Shown one piece after another: positions 19,386 to 28,305 of a DNA stretch of 64,000 nucleotides (position 1 is the first letter of the stretch; every line of letters starts with the position of its first letter). The stretch is from Acidobacteriota bacterium (GTDB lineage: Bacteria; Acidobacteriota; Terriglobia; Acidiferrales; UBA7541). The translations under genes and the position numbers were made by a program. The stretch lies in assembly GCA_013289585.1 (NCBI GenBank), contig JABCZR010000001.1:310001-374000 (forward strand), written 5' to 3'. The notes under the pieces were generated by a model. It was given only the letters and a program-made list of their open reading frames with translations. It had not been told where the DNA came from and did no database searches.

Positions 19386-22055
19386 CTACTCCCGCAAAGC
19401 TCTGGCGGGATCGATGTGTGATGCGCGCCAGGCAGGCAAGAGACATGCGGCCACGCTTACGACGGTCAAGATCATAAATGCGGAACCGAAGGCCAGGGGA
19501 TCGCGTGGGCTGACCTTATATAAGAGGTTCCCGAGCAGGCGCGTCAATGCAAAGGCCGCTACCGCGCCGAGGGCCACACCGCCAGCGGTCAACGCCAGAC
19601 CACGCGACAGAACCAGCTTAAGCAGATTGGAAGCGCCGGCGCCGAGCGCCATGCGCAACCCCATCTCTCGCGTGCTTTGCGACACCGTGTAAGACATGAC
19701 GCCATAGAGTCCGATGGCAGACAGAAGCAGCGCCAATCCGCCCAAGACCCCGACTAAAGTTACGGCCACCTGCTGCGGGGAGGTGGAGCGATCCAGCTGC
19801 TCTTGCAGCGTGATCACCTCGAAGAGGGCCAGGCCAGGGTCCAGCGCGTGCACTTCGCGGGTCAGTGCTGCCGCCATGGTCTCCGGGCTCAGCGGGGTTC
19901 GGATGTACAAGCCCGCGCCGCGGGAGAAATTCTGGCGCAGCGGAACATAGAAAAAGGACTTGGGCGCTTCGCGAACGCTTTCGTATTTGGAATCTTTTGC
20001 CACGCCGACCACCTGCATCCATCGGTCCTTGACCTGAACGCGCTCGCCAATCGGATTCCTGCCACGCCAATATTGCGCGGCCATAGTTTCATTCACGACG
20101 GCTACCAGAGCGGCCTTTTCGTCGTCCGCTCGGGTGAATTCGCGGCCGGATACCAGGAGTACGCCCATGGTCGCGAAATAATCCGGCCCCACTTCGTTGT
20201 ACTCCACGATGGGTTGCTCCTCCGGCGGAGGTTGATACCCGTCAACGGTAATCGGGGCCGAGGAATAACTACCGTAGCTCAGAGGCGTCATTCGCGCGAA
20301 GGCCGCGGACTCCACGCCGGGAAGCGCCTTCACGCGAGTGAGCAGCTCGTCCTGGAAACTCTGGGCGCGCGGAGCGTCGTATCCCGCGGCTGTCAAATTG
20401 ACGGCGGTGTCCAGCACGCCGCGCGTCGAAAAACCCGGGCTGGTATTTCGGATTTTCTGCAGGCTTTGCAGCAGCAGCCCCGCCCCAACCAGCAGAAGGA
20501 AACTTAGCGAAACCTGAACCATCACCAGGCCCGAGCGGACCCAGGCTCTTCCACCGCCGCCAACAACCCCTGCGGAATCGGATTTCAACGCGGCGGCAAG
20601 ATTGATCTTGCCGGTCTGCATGGCGGGAACCAGGCCGAGCAGAAGCGTGGCGAGAAAGCAAACGCCGCCGCTCACGGCCAGTACGCGCCAATCGATTTCT
20701 CCCGGCAGGTGCATGGCCACGCCACCCCGTGCTGGGAAGAGCAGCACGAGCGCATGACGGCACCAGTGCGCCACGAGGAGTCCTCCAGCTGCGCCGAAAG
20801 CCGACAGAATCAAGCCTTCGGTGAAAAGTTGCTTCAACAGCCGGCCGCGACCGGCGCCGATGGCGAGGCGCACGGTCATTTCATGCCGCCGCGCGAACGA
20901 CCTGACTAGCAGCAGATTGCCGACGTTGGCACAGGCGATGAGCAGAACAAAAACAACCACAGCAAGCATAATTTCGAGCGTGGGGAGCAGAGCGCCGGCA
21001 TTGTTGAACGGCGTTTCCCATAGCGGCCAAAGTCTTATGCCGCGACCTCGATTGGTATCCGGATAGTCCGTTTCCAGATGTTTGGCGACGGCGGCAATCT
21101 CCTGCTGCGCCTGTTCGCGGCTAACGCCGGGCTTCAGCCGCACGTAAGATTCAATCCAGCGCGCGCCGCGATCCTCGAGTTTGTAGCCACCGGCTTCAAA
21201 AATCTCCTCCATCGACGCGGGGACCCAGAACTGCATGGCCCAGCCAACAAACGTCCCGTAGAAACCTTCCGGCATGACGCCGACAATGGTATGTACTACG
21301 TTATTGAGCCGCTGCGTTTTCCCGATGATTTGCGGATCGCCCTTGAAGCGCCCTTTCCAGAGCTGGTAGCTAATCACCGTCACGGGATGGGCGTTGCGTC
21401 CCACGTCTTCGCCGGGCACGAATCCGCGTCCGAGAATGGGATGGACTCCGATGGCGTCAAAATAGTTTGCCGATACGATGCTACCTGTGGTGACCTCGGC
21501 GCGGTCGCCGATGCTGAGAGTGGTGCCCATGATTTTGCTCACGAAAAACGAGTCAATGAGCGTGCAATTCCTTTGCAAATCGAGAAAATCCGGCCAGGAA
21601 ACACCGGTTGGGCCGGATTCGCCGCGCGCCGTTCCCGTGAGAGCGAGAAGTTGCTCCTGATGGGTTACCGCCGGGTACGGACGGAATAAGATGCCTTCGA
21701 TCCAACTGAAAACGGCGGCATTCGCGCCGATGCCTAAGGTCAGACAAAGAATGGCGAGAAGAGAAAAACCGGGATTGCGGCGGACCGTACGAAGGCCAAA
21801 ACGGAGGTCTTGCAGAGCGGTTTCGATCATGGGAAGTCCTCTCTGATCGCGGAAGAGTTCCTTGGTCTGCTCGATGCCGCCAAAGCCGCGAAATGCCTCG
21901 CCGCGGGCCTCCTCGGGGGACATTCCTTTGCGGAGGTTCAGCTCCACTGCCATCTCCAGGTGCGAGCGCAGTTCTTCGTCCAGGTCGCTTTCGAGACGCC
22001 GGCGCTGGAGAAGCGCGGCGAGACGATGGATGAAAACGCGGATCGATTCGCGCAT
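19386..22055 (-). CDS. ADOP-family permease with N-terminal cap, paired with PadR
   Basis: The 889-residue protein begins with a cytosolic cap of about 80 residues (RRRLESDLDEELRSHLEMAV...EEARGEAFRGFGG) typical of ADOPs. Two permease units follow, with LTLGIGANAAVFSWIEGILFRPY, ACANVGNLLLVRSFARRHEMTVRLAIGA and MGLRMALGAGASNLL. There is no ATPase domain. It starts two bases after the PadR stop, so both are one transcription unit. ADOPs resemble MacB and LolCE permeases and may export or extract lipids or peptides under PadR control. Substrate unknown. Confidence 0.93.
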   Translation of the reverse strand: MRESIRVFIHRLAALLQRRRLESDLDEELRSHLEMAVELNLRKGMSPEEARGEAFRGFGGIEQTKELFRDQRGLPMIETALQDLRFGLRTVRRNPGFSLLAILCLTLGIGANAAVFSWIEGILFRPYPAVTHQEQLLALTGTARGESGPTGVSWPDFLDLQRNCTLIDSFFVSKIMGTTLSIGDRAEVTTGSIVSANYFDAIGVHPILGRGFVPGEDVGRNAHPVTVISYQLWKGRFKGDPQIIGKTQRLNNVVHTIVGVMPEGFYGTFVGWAMQFWVPASMEEIFEAGGYKLEDRGARWIESYVRLKPGVSREQAQQEIAAVAKHLETDYPDTNRGRGIRLWPLWETPFNNAGALLPTLEIMLAVVVFVLLIACANVGNLLLVRSFARRHEMTVRLAIGAGRGRLLKQLFTEGLILSAFGAAGGLLVAHWCRHALVLLFPARGGVAMHLPGEIDWRVLAVSGGVCFLATLLLGLVPAMQTGKINLAAALKSDSAGVVGGGGRAWVRSGLVMVQVSLSFLLLVGAGLLLQSLQKIRNTSPGFSTRGVLDTAVNLTAAGYDAPRAQSFQDELLTRVKALPGVESAAFARMTPLSYGSYSSAPITVDGYQPPPEEQPIVEYNEVGPDYFATMGVLLVSGREFTRADDEKAALVAVVNETMAAQYWRGRNPIGERVQVKDRWMQVVGVAKDSKYESVREAPKSFFYVPLRQNFSRGAGLYIRTPLSPETMAAALTREVHALDPGLALFEVITLQEQLDRSTSPQQVAVTLVGVLGGLALLLSAIGLYGVMSYTVSQSTREMGLRMALGAGASNLLKLVLSRGLALTAGGVALGAVAAFALTRLLGNLLYKVSPRDPLAFGSAFMILTVVSVAACLLPAWRASHIDPARALRE

Positions 22056-22057
22056 GG

Positions 22058-22393
22058 CTAGCTCGTCCTCAGCACCCGGTTGATCATTGTGGACATGCGA
22101 TCCCAGCTTTCGGCTTCCTGCGCGAGTTGTTTGCGTCCGGCGCGGGTCAGCGAATAAAACTTGGCCTTGCGGTTATTCTCGGAAACACCCCACTTGGAGG
22201 CAATCCAGCCACGCTGCTCGAGGCGCAGCAAGGCGGGATAGAGGGTGCCCTGATTCAATTGCAGCAGGTCCTGGGAGACCTGCTGGATGCGCAAGGCGAT
22301 CCCGAAGCCGTGCATGGGGCCCATGGAATCGAGGGTCTTCAGCACCAGCAAATCGAGCGTTCCCTGCAAGACTTCGGATTTGGAAGTTGGCAT
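22058..22393 (-). CDS. PadR-family transcriptional regulator
   Basis: The ATG at 22393 has an AAAGGA Shine-Dalgarno; a longer frame upstream is less likely. The 111-residue protein has the PadR winged helix: VLQGTLDLLVLKTLDSMGPMHGFGIA, LNQGTLYPALLRLEQRGWI, and a wing with AKFYSLTRAGRKQL. The short C-terminal helix is used for dimerisation. Placement directly upstream of an ADOP permease is the standard acidobacterial PadR-ADOP arrangement, and it probably represses that operon in response to a small toxic ligand. Confidence 0.93.
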   Translation of the reverse strand: MPTSKSEVLQGTLDLLVLKTLDSMGPMHGFGIALRIQQVSQDLLQLNQGTLYPALLRLEQRGWIASKWGVSENNRKAKFYSLTRAGRKQLAQEAESWDRMSTMINRVLRTS

Positions 22394-22546
22394 ACATTCC
22401 TTTAGACGTTCAACAGGAGAGAACGAGAGCATAGCACATTCTTGTTGGCCGTCAACAGAGGTTTGCGGGCCGGTGAACGCGGCCAAGCCGGAGTCAACGA
22501 AACGATGCCTTGAACTAAGTCGCGCGTGTGGACGGTTGATCGACTC

Positions 22547-23701
22547 TCAGCGCGAGACGGGCTCGGCGAGTTGAGATCCGCTCGGGGCGACACGCTGCTT
22601 GAGGAAGCCGCGCGCAGCGAGTAGCTCGGCGTTGAGCAAGGAGGCGCCGGCGGCGCCGCGGACTAGATTGTGCGAGAGCAGCGTAAGTTTGACGTCGAGC
22701 AAGGGGCATTCGCGGACGCGGCCGACGACAGCGGCCATGCCGTTGCCGGCGTTAACGTCGCGGCGCGGCTGCGGACGGTTTTCCTCGTCGAGGACGATGA
22801 TCGGATTTCGCAAGGCGGTGGGGAGCGAGGCCAATTCGGCATCGACTTCGAAATTTCGCAGGGCTTCGCGGACTTCGTCGAGCGAGGCGATTTTCTTGAG
22901 GCCAACGGAGACGCATTCGAGGTGGCCGTCCACGACGGGCACGCGGTTGCAGTGTGCGCTGAGGCCCAGGCCGGCGTCCACGAAGCGCGAGCCGTCCCAT
23001 TTGCCGAGCAGCTTCTGAGGCTCGGACTCCATTTTTTCTTCTTCGCCGCTGATGAAGGGGACGACGTTGCCTTGAATATCCAAGGAGGCGACACCGGGAT
23101 AGCCAGCGCCGGAGATCGCCTGGAGTGTAACGACAAAAGCTTTCTCCAAACCAAACGCATCAGCGAGAGGCTTTAGGACAAGAACCAGTCCGGCGGTCGA
23201 ACAATTGGGATTGGTGACGATGAAACCGGTGTCATAGCCGCGATTCTTCTGCTGCCGCGGGATGGCATCGAGATGCGCGGCATTCACTTCGGGGATGAGC
23301 AAGGGAACATCGGGGTCGGTGCGGTGGTTGCGCGAATTGCTGACGACAGGGTATCCCGCGCGAGCGAACTCTTCTTCGGCTGCTCCCGCGACGGAAGAAT
23401 CGAGCGCGGAGAAAACGAAGTCGCAATCGAGAGAAGGATCGAGACCTTTGACGACGAGATCGCGGGCCGCGCCGGGAATCGGCGCGTCGAGATGCCAGCG
23501 AGCGGCTTCGGCGTAAGTCTTGCCGGAGGAGCGCTCGGAAGCGGCAACTTCGGTCAGCTCAAACCAGGGATGATCGGCGAGCAGGCTCACCAGGCGCTGG
23601 CCGACGATGCCGGTGGCGCCGAGGACGCCGGCCCTGATTTTCTTTCTCTGGCCCCTCAGCGGGGCGCCGGCGTGACTTGGTAGTGGTTGCTGAGCGCTCA
23701 T
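22547..23701 (-). CDS. asd: Aspartate-semialdehyde dehydrogenase
   Basis: The enzyme reduces aspartyl phosphate to aspartate semialdehyde with NADPH, the branch point to Lys, Thr, Met and Ile. The 384-residue protein has GATGIVGQ (28-35) for NADP, the catalytic Cys in NPNCST (Cys about 167) and AISGAGYPGV. The closing LTLLSHNLVRGAAGASLLNAELL matches the archaeal/fungal-type ASADH branch rather than the short E. coli type. It overlaps the upstream aspartokinase by four bases (ATGA), so it is translationally coupled to it and shares the attenuated transcript. Confidence 0.95.
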   Translation of the reverse strand: MSAQQPLPSHAGAPLRGQRKKIRAGVLGATGIVGQRLVSLLADHPWFELTEVAASERSSGKTYAEAARWHLDAPIPGAARDLVVKGLDPSLDCDFVFSALDSSVAGAAEEEFARAGYPVVSNSRNHRTDPDVPLLIPEVNAAHLDAIPRQQKNRGYDTGFIVTNPNCSTAGLVLVLKPLADAFGLEKAFVVTLQAISGAGYPGVASLDIQGNVVPFISGEEEKMESEPQKLLGKWDGSRFVDAGLGLSAHCNRVPVVDGHLECVSVGLKKIASLDEVREALRNFEVDAELASLPTALRNPIIVLDEENRPQPRRDVNAGNGMAAVVGRVRECPLLDVKLTLLSHNLVRGAAGASLLNAELLAARGFLKQRVAPSGSQLAEPVSR

Positions 23702-24765
23702 GCTAATTCCTCCTGTTGGACCATACTCCGCAAGGATCGGGGCGAGCCGATACGAGTGCCTCGCGCCTGCGGATTAAATGTGTTGCGAACCCAAACGACC
23801 ATTTCTGTTTCTGCGGCGAGGGGCAGAACTTTTGCATGAAGGACTTTGGCTCCACTTGCGGCGAGGGCGTGCGCGTCGTCGTAGCTGAGTTCATGCAGAA
23901 GTTGCGCTTCGACGGATTCGTTGGGGTTGGCGCTGTAAATGCCATCGACGTCGGTCCAGATGACCAGTTCGGCGGCGTCGACAACGTGAGCGATGATGGC
24001 TCCGGAAAAATCGGAGCTGTTGCGACCGAGGGTGGTGATGCGGCCGTCGGGTGTGGCCCCGATGAAACCGGTCACGACGGGCACGAGGCCATCTTCGAGT
24101 AAGGGGAGAAGAACTTCCCGGCCACGTTCTTTCGTTTGCTCAAGGTGGGGCTGGGCGTCGCGAAACGTGTCGCAGGTAAGGACAAAATCAGAAGAAGACA
24201 CGGGGACCGCGGCGACTCCGGATTTTCCCAGCGCAGCTGCAAAGAGCCGAGCGCTAAAGCGTTCTCCAAAAGACGCGAGGCGATCGAAAAGCTCGGCGCT
24301 GGCGGAAGGGCGGCTCTGGGAAGATACTTCGTAAAGGAGGTCGCGGCCGAGAAGCTCCAGGTCGTGGCAAACCCGAAGAACTTCCTCCTCTTCCAAACCT
24401 AGATCGCGCAAGACATCAAGATGGAGCTGGAGAAGAAACCCTGCTTCGCGTTGAGCCCGAACGCAGTTCCCATTGGCAAAGGCGCGGGCGATGGAAAGAA
24501 GATGATCGGTAACGCCTTTCATGGCGGAAACCACCACCGTGACACTGACCTTTTGCGCGGCTGCTCGGACAAGGGACGAGGCATGAAGCATGCGGTCCGC
24601 GCCGAGGAGCGAGCTGCCACCAAACTTGAAGGCCACAACGTTCAGCGGCATGCTGCTTGCCCCGCTCCTCCGCTGCACGGCTTCTGCGACTACGACTCCG
24701 GTCAAGCTGGAGGAGGCGGGGCAACGTTCTGCGGCGACTTCATCCTGTACATTTTCAAGGCTCAT
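23698..24765 (-). CDS. Aspartate kinase catalytic domain without ACT regulatory domains
   Basis: It phosphorylates aspartate, the first step of the aspartate family pathway. Catalytic marks are KFGGSSL (47-53) and TTLGRNSSDFSGA; the latter resembles the LGRNGSDYSAA of E. coli ThrA more than LysC-type TLGRGGSD. The protein has only 355 residues and stops after NPQARGTRIG, where normal enzymes continue with two ACT domains of about 150 residues. Feedback sites are therefore absent. AGGAG eight bases before the ATG supports the start, giving an unusual 38-residue extension before the kinase fold. An attenuator precedes it. Confidence 0.92.
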   Translation of the reverse strand: MSLENVQDEVAAERCPASSSLTGVVVAEAVQRRSGASSMPLNVVAFKFGGSSLLGADRMLHASSLVRAAAQKVSVTVVVSAMKGVTDHLLSIARAFANGNCVRAQREAGFLLQLHLDVLRDLGLEEEEVLRVCHDLELLGRDLLYEVSSQSRPSASAELFDRLASFGERFSARLFAAALGKSGVAAVPVSSSDFVLTCDTFRDAQPHLEQTKERGREVLLPLLEDGLVPVVTGFIGATPDGRITTLGRNSSDFSGAIIAHVVDAAELVIWTDVDGIYSANPNESVEAQLLHELSYDDAHALAASGAKVLHAKVLPLAAETEMVVWVRNTFNPQARGTRIGSPRSLRSMVQQEELA

Positions 24766-24810
24766 GACCGTTGCTCCTGATCCCGCTGGAGCGTCTCTGG
24801 AGGGGGCTTA

Positions 24811-24852
24811 AAAGAAGAAACCCACCGCCAGTTTCGCTTCTGGCGGTGGTTT
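24811..24852 (-). terminator. Intrinsic terminator of the aspartokinase-asd attenuator
   Basis: On the minus strand a perfect 10-bp stem CCACCGCCAG (24849-24840) / CTGGCGGTGG (24831-24822) closes an 8-base loop. It is extended by AA/TT and followed by a pyrimidine-rich GTTTCTTCTTTT. It lies between the Thr-rich leader peptide and the aspartokinase start, some 46 bases before the ATG. It can only serve as a premature terminator for this operon. Confidence 0.88.
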
Positions 24853-24898
24853 GGAAACTTTTGCTAGCTTGCTAGCTGTTTCTCCACGCACCAGAAGC
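24836..24898 (-). promoter_or_regulatory. Antiterminator pairing of the threonine-type attenuator
   Basis: GCTTCTGG plus GTGG (24898-24891 and 24887-24884, minus strand) lie in the last codons of the leader peptide. They pair with the 5' arm of the terminator: CCAGAAGC and CCAC (24849-24836). Forming this pairing excludes the terminator. A ribosome that reaches the leader stop at 24872 covers the 5' segment and favours termination. One stalled at the Thr/Ile codons just upstream leaves it free. The geometry matches amino-acid operon attenuation. Confidence 0.8.
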
Positions 24899-24979
24899 GG
24901 TAATAGTGGTCTTAGTCGTAGTCGAGGTAATCGACATGGACGACGTGGACGTAATTCGCTTTGTGGCGGTGGACAACAT
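24872..24979 (-). CDS. Threonine/isoleucine-rich leader peptide of the aspartokinase-asd operon
   Basis: The 35-codon reading frame runs from ATG 24979 to TAG 24872 on the minus strand. It contains 11 Thr and 3 Ile codons, densest in ITSTTTKTTIT just before the antiterminator segment. The TKRITST start recalls the E. coli thr leader MKRISTTITTTITITT. No strong Shine-Dalgarno precedes the ATG, and an internal ATG at codon 15 could also start translation; both retain the control codons. Its product is presumably only a sensor of charged tRNA-Thr and tRNA-Ile. Confidence 0.8.
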   Translation of the reverse strand: MLSTATKRITSTSSMSITSTTTKTTITASGAWRNS

Positions 24980-25391
24980 TACGGGGAAAGCGTAACACAG
25001 GCTACCTGGCGATAAAAGTCGAAATTCTGCGCAACCGGGCGAGTGTGCGGAAAGGGTAACTCAGCGCAGAAAACGGCTTAAATCGTTGTAAAGGGGAGAG
25101 GTCAGAGCTTGATGACGAACACACGGAATGACGGCACGCTATTTCCGGGTTCTCAAATACCCATTCTCGACACGTCGCGCCAAGGCTAGATCTCGCTAAC
25201 AACGATCCTTCCCGACCCATCTACAGTTTTTTCCCTAGACCGCACGAACAGTTTTCCGTCACAACACGCAAGAAAAGAAAAGGGGTGGTGCAGAATTCTC
25301 CGCTCGCTGATGCTAGTAACCGAAACTTTTGCAGCATGGAAAAGCCAGAATAAACAGAAATTTCATTCCGAACCAAAAGGTGAAAGGGATC
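24980..25391 (+). other. Divergent intergenic region upstream of attenuator and TonB-like gene
   Basis: About 410 bases lie between the leader peptide (leftward) and the TonB-like gene (rightward). The promoter for the attenuated operon must lie here, but I see no clear -35/-10 pair. The rightward gene's Shine-Dalgarno AAAGGG is at about 25382. No other gene or repeat is visible. Confidence 0.5.
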
Positions 25392-25730
25392 ATGGGGAAA
25401 ACGGCAAAAGCGGGAAAGCAAGCGGTTGTGGCGTTCGGGCTGGTGTTGAGCCTTGGAAGCGCCACTTTGTTTGCACAGCAAGGGCAACAAGACAGAAGGG
25501 CCATTTCGAAACCGGCGCCAGAATATCCCGCACTGGCAAAACAGATGCGCTTGAGCGGTGTAGTCAAGGTCAGCGTGGTGATTGGCACGGATGGCCTGGT
25601 CAGGGATGTACAGGTCCTTGGAGGGCATCCGATTCTGGTTCAGCAAGTGGAAGATACACTCAAGAAGTGGAAATATGCGCCGGCGAGCGTTGAGACCAAG
25701 GTGCAACTGGAGTTCAAGTTCGACCGCTGA
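25392..25730 (+). CDS. Short secreted TonB C-terminal-domain protein
   Basis: The ATG at 25392 follows AAAGGG. The 112-residue protein has a signal peptide (AFGLVLSLGSATLFAQ) and then a TonB_C domain: ISKPAPEYPALAKQMRLSGVVKVSVVIGTDGLVRDVQVL and the KKWKYAPA box. It has no membrane anchor or Pro-rich spanning arm, so it is not a normal energy transducer linked to ExbBD. Such short free TonB domains are abundant in Acidobacteriota. Its function is unknown; it may bind TonB boxes or envelope partners. Confidence 0.85.
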   Translation: MGKTAKAGKQAVVAFGLVLSLGSATLFAQQGQQDRRAISKPAPEYPALAKQMRLSGVVKVSVVIGTDGLVRDVQVLGGHPILVQQVEDTLKKWKYAPASVETKVQLEFKFDR

Positions 25731-25821
25731 GACAGAGGCGCGGCCGCAAGCGCCGATTCCACTTAAAACCAAACATTTGGTAAGTAAGGAAGACGGCACT
25801 TCTCTTAATAAGAATGGAACG

Positions 25822-25860
25822 AAACGGCCACACGGCGAGCGCTGCGTGGCCGTTTTGTTT
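25822..25860 (+). terminator. Rho-independent terminator after the TonB-like gene
   Basis: AAACGGCCAC (25822-25831) pairs perfectly with GTGGCCGTTT (25846-25855), followed by TTTTGTTT. It lies between two convergent genes and could serve both, though the T-run favours the plus-strand transcript. Confidence 0.85.
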
Positions 25861-25924
25861 GTGCGAGTCCGAGAATGTATTTATTCGGGACCGCGGGCGG
25901 GCGCGCGCGAGCCGGTGCTCGTGA

Positions 25925-26698
25925 TTAGTCCTGAAAAGTTTCGAACAACAGGCTCGAGCAGGTGAGGCCGGACTCGGCTTTTTGGAGTTCGGAAATATCG
26001 AGCGGCGCGACGTGAAAGCCGCCGGCTTCGATGCGCGCGCGCGTTCGCGGGAAAGAAGCCGGGAAAATGACGGTACCGCCGAAGACGAGTGCGTTCGCGG
26101 CGTGGGGCTCGGCGGGATCCACGTCGATCCAGTCGTAGCTCGCCAGCGGTGCGGCGTCAAACATGGCGCGATTGGCGAGGAGCGTGTTGCCGCCGATGTG
26201 GGTAACGGCGGACTTGAGATGCAGGCATCCGCTGACAGGAACGGGGATCACTTCGTAATTGTGCGGGGCGAGAATGGCAGCAAGCTGGCGAATGCCTTCG
26301 GCGTTGCTGCGCCTGGTGAGACCCACAAAAAGTTTTCGGCCGATGCGAAGAACGTCGCCGCCTTCGAGGGTGCCGGGTAGAGTGACGTAAGCGAGGTCGC
26401 GAAAACGGGAGAGAGCTTTCGCAAGAGACGCAGCCTCAGGCCGGCGCGAATCGGTGCCGAGCGGCAGGATGACTGCGAGCTCATCGAGAACGACGGCGGG
26501 ATCTTCGACGAACATGGAGTCGGGAAGCGCGGGCTCGGCCGGTAGCGAGATGACGCGAGCGCCCAGTTTTTCCAGCAGCTTTTCGTAAGCGCGGTGCTGC
26601 TCCTGGGCTCTCGCCAGATCGATGGGGCGGCGATCGATGAAGGAAATTTCGCAGTTAATGATGGCCGGACTAACGGCGCGCGTGATGGCGTTGAGCAT
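25925..26698 (-). CDS. Dimethylarginine dimethylaminohydrolase-like guanidino hydrolase
   Basis: DDAH enzymes hydrolyse methylated arginines to citrulline. The start chosen is the ATG at 26698 (a TTG lies three codons upstream). The 257-residue protein has the family's substrate loop DSMFVEDPAVV, the GTLEGGDVL segment, the catalytic His region CLHLKSAVTHIGG, and the nucleophile Cys near the end in LTCSSLLFE. Length matches bacterial DDAH (about 255). It is a single gene, convergent with the TonB-like gene and divergent from a serine hydrolase. A related amidinotransferase-fold activity cannot be excluded. Confidence 0.9.
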   Translation of the reverse strand: MLNAITRAVSPAIINCEISFIDRRPIDLARAQEQHRAYEKLLEKLGARVISLPAEPALPDSMFVEDPAVVLDELAVILPLGTDSRRPEAASLAKALSRFRDLAYVTLPGTLEGGDVLRIGRKLFVGLTRRSNAEGIRQLAAILAPHNYEVIPVPVSGCLHLKSAVTHIGGNTLLANRAMFDAAPLASYDWIDVDPAEPHAANALVFGGTVIFPASFPRTRARIEAGGFHVAPLDISELQKAESGLTCSSLLFETFQD

Positions 26699-26784
26699 GG
26701 CAGGCAAGGCAGTCTACACGAGATTCTGTTGAGAGGCAGCGAAGGAGTGTATAGACTCGCCAGCGAAATTGCCCGAGGGAGCGA

Positions 26785-28254
26785 ATGCAAATGGCGATTC
26801 GGAGCAGGATGAGCAGCGGATTTTGGGCCGGCGCGATGATTTTCAGCATGCTAGCTGTTGCAACAGAGAGCCACGCCCAGGACAAAAAAACGGCCGCGGT
26901 GGATGAGGTTTTTTCCGACCTGACAAAGACAGGTTCGCCGGGATGCGCGCTGGGCGTCTACCGCGACGGAAAAATCGTTTATTCGAAGGGATATGGACTG
27001 GCGAATCTCGAGGAGAACGTGGCGATCACGCCGCAGAGCGTGTTCGACATCGGATCGACGTCGAAACAATTCACGGCGGCGAGTATTCTGCTCCTGGAGA
27101 AACAGGGAAAACTTTCCATCAGTGACGACATCCGGAAATATCTTCCGGAACTTCCTGATTACGGGCAGAAGATCACCGTCCTGCAGCTGCTCAACCACAC
27201 CAGCGGGCTGCGCGATTATTTGACGCTGATGGAACTGGCGGGGATCAACATAGACGGCGTAACCACAGACGAAGACGCGTTACAGATGATTGTGCGGCAG
27301 AAGGCTCTTAATTTCGCGCCGGGAAGCGACTGGCTCTACAGCAACACGGGATTTTTCCTTCTGTCCGTTATTGTGAAGCGCGTGAGCGGAAAGTCGCTGC
27401 GTGAATTCGCAGGGGAGAATATTTTCACGCCGCTGGAGATGACGCACACGCAGTATCGCGACGATCATACGTCGCTGATCGCAAATCGCGCGATGGCCTA
27501 CGACGTAAAGGAAAAAGGCGGAGGGTACAGCTTGGATGTTTCCTACTTCGAACAGACCGGGGATGGCGCGGTACACACTTCGGTGGAGGATCTGCAGAAG
27601 TGGGATGAGAATTTCTACAACGGGCGGATCGGAGGCAAGGATTTTCTGACCGAGATTCAGGAAGTGGGCAAGCTCAACAACGGAAAGTTGCTGCTATACG
27701 CGAAGGGATTACGCATTGAGGATTACCGCGGATTGCACACCGTGAGCCATGGCGGGTCCTGGGGCGGATACCGGGCGGAATTGCTGCGTTTTCCGGAGCA
27801 GCATTTTTCGGTGGCTTGCCTGTGCAATGTGGAAAGCGCGAATCCGTCGAAGCGCGCGCACCAGGTTGCGGACGTTTTTCTAGGTGAGTTGATGAAGCCG
27901 CGATCGGCTGCTCCGCAAACGGAGGAGAGGAACGGGTTCATCGATAAAGTTGAAATGAGATCCGACGATATGTCCGCTTTCGCGGGAGATTTTTGGAGTG
28001 ATGAATTGAGGGTGACATATCGCCTTGAGAACGTAAAAGGCAGGCTGATGCTGAACGTCATCGGCGCCGATGGGACACGGCGCGCGACGAGCATTTCAGG
28101 CAAGGAACTAGTCCCAGGGATGCATGACATATTCAGAACACCCAATCAAAAATTCACCTTTCACTTTAGCCGAGACGCGAAGGGTGAAGTGAATGGATTC
28201 ACGCTGGATGCCGGGCGAACACGCGGATTGGTTTTTGGGCGCGTTTCCCGGTAG
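26785..28254 (+). CDS. Secreted serine hydrolase of the class C beta-lactamase/PBP4* family
   Basis: The ATG follows a GAGGGAG Shine-Dalgarno. The 489-residue protein has a signal peptide (residues 1-32). The beta-lactamase fold follows, with the SxxK nucleophile STSK (91-94), the YxN motif in WLYSNTGFF and a C-terminal HGG (VSHGGSWGGYRAEL). A beta-rich tail of about 110 residues follows the catalytic domain. Such enzymes are peptidases or esterases in the periplasm; clinical beta-lactam hydrolysis is not implied. It stands alone with no regulator of the AmpR type. Confidence 0.92.
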   Translation: MQMAIRSRMSSGFWAGAMIFSMLAVATESHAQDKKTAAVDEVFSDLTKTGSPGCALGVYRDGKIVYSKGYGLANLEENVAITPQSVFDIGSTSKQFTAASILLLEKQGKLSISDDIRKYLPELPDYGQKITVLQLLNHTSGLRDYLTLMELAGINIDGVTTDEDALQMIVRQKALNFAPGSDWLYSNTGFFLLSVIVKRVSGKSLREFAGENIFTPLEMTHTQYRDDHTSLIANRAMAYDVKEKGGGYSLDVSYFEQTGDGAVHTSVEDLQKWDENFYNGRIGGKDFLTEIQEVGKLNNGKLLLYAKGLRIEDYRGLHTVSHGGSWGGYRAELLRFPEQHFSVACLCNVESANPSKRAHQVADVFLGELMKPRSAAPQTEERNGFIDKVEMRSDDMSAFAGDFWSDELRVTYRLENVKGRLMLNVIGADGTRRATSISGKELVPGMHDIFRTPNQKFTFHFSRDAKGEVNGFTLDAGRTRGLVFGRVSR

Positions 28255-28305
28255 TTTGGCTGGACAGAGTTTCCGTGCCGCCTGCGCGGAAAAATTGGGC
28301 GAGGC

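Noticed and set aside
24872-24979. Chance reading frame antisense to nothing
   Set aside because: This was considered for the Thr-rich leader. The match of codon cluster, antiterminator and terminator positions makes chance unlikely, so the leader is kept.
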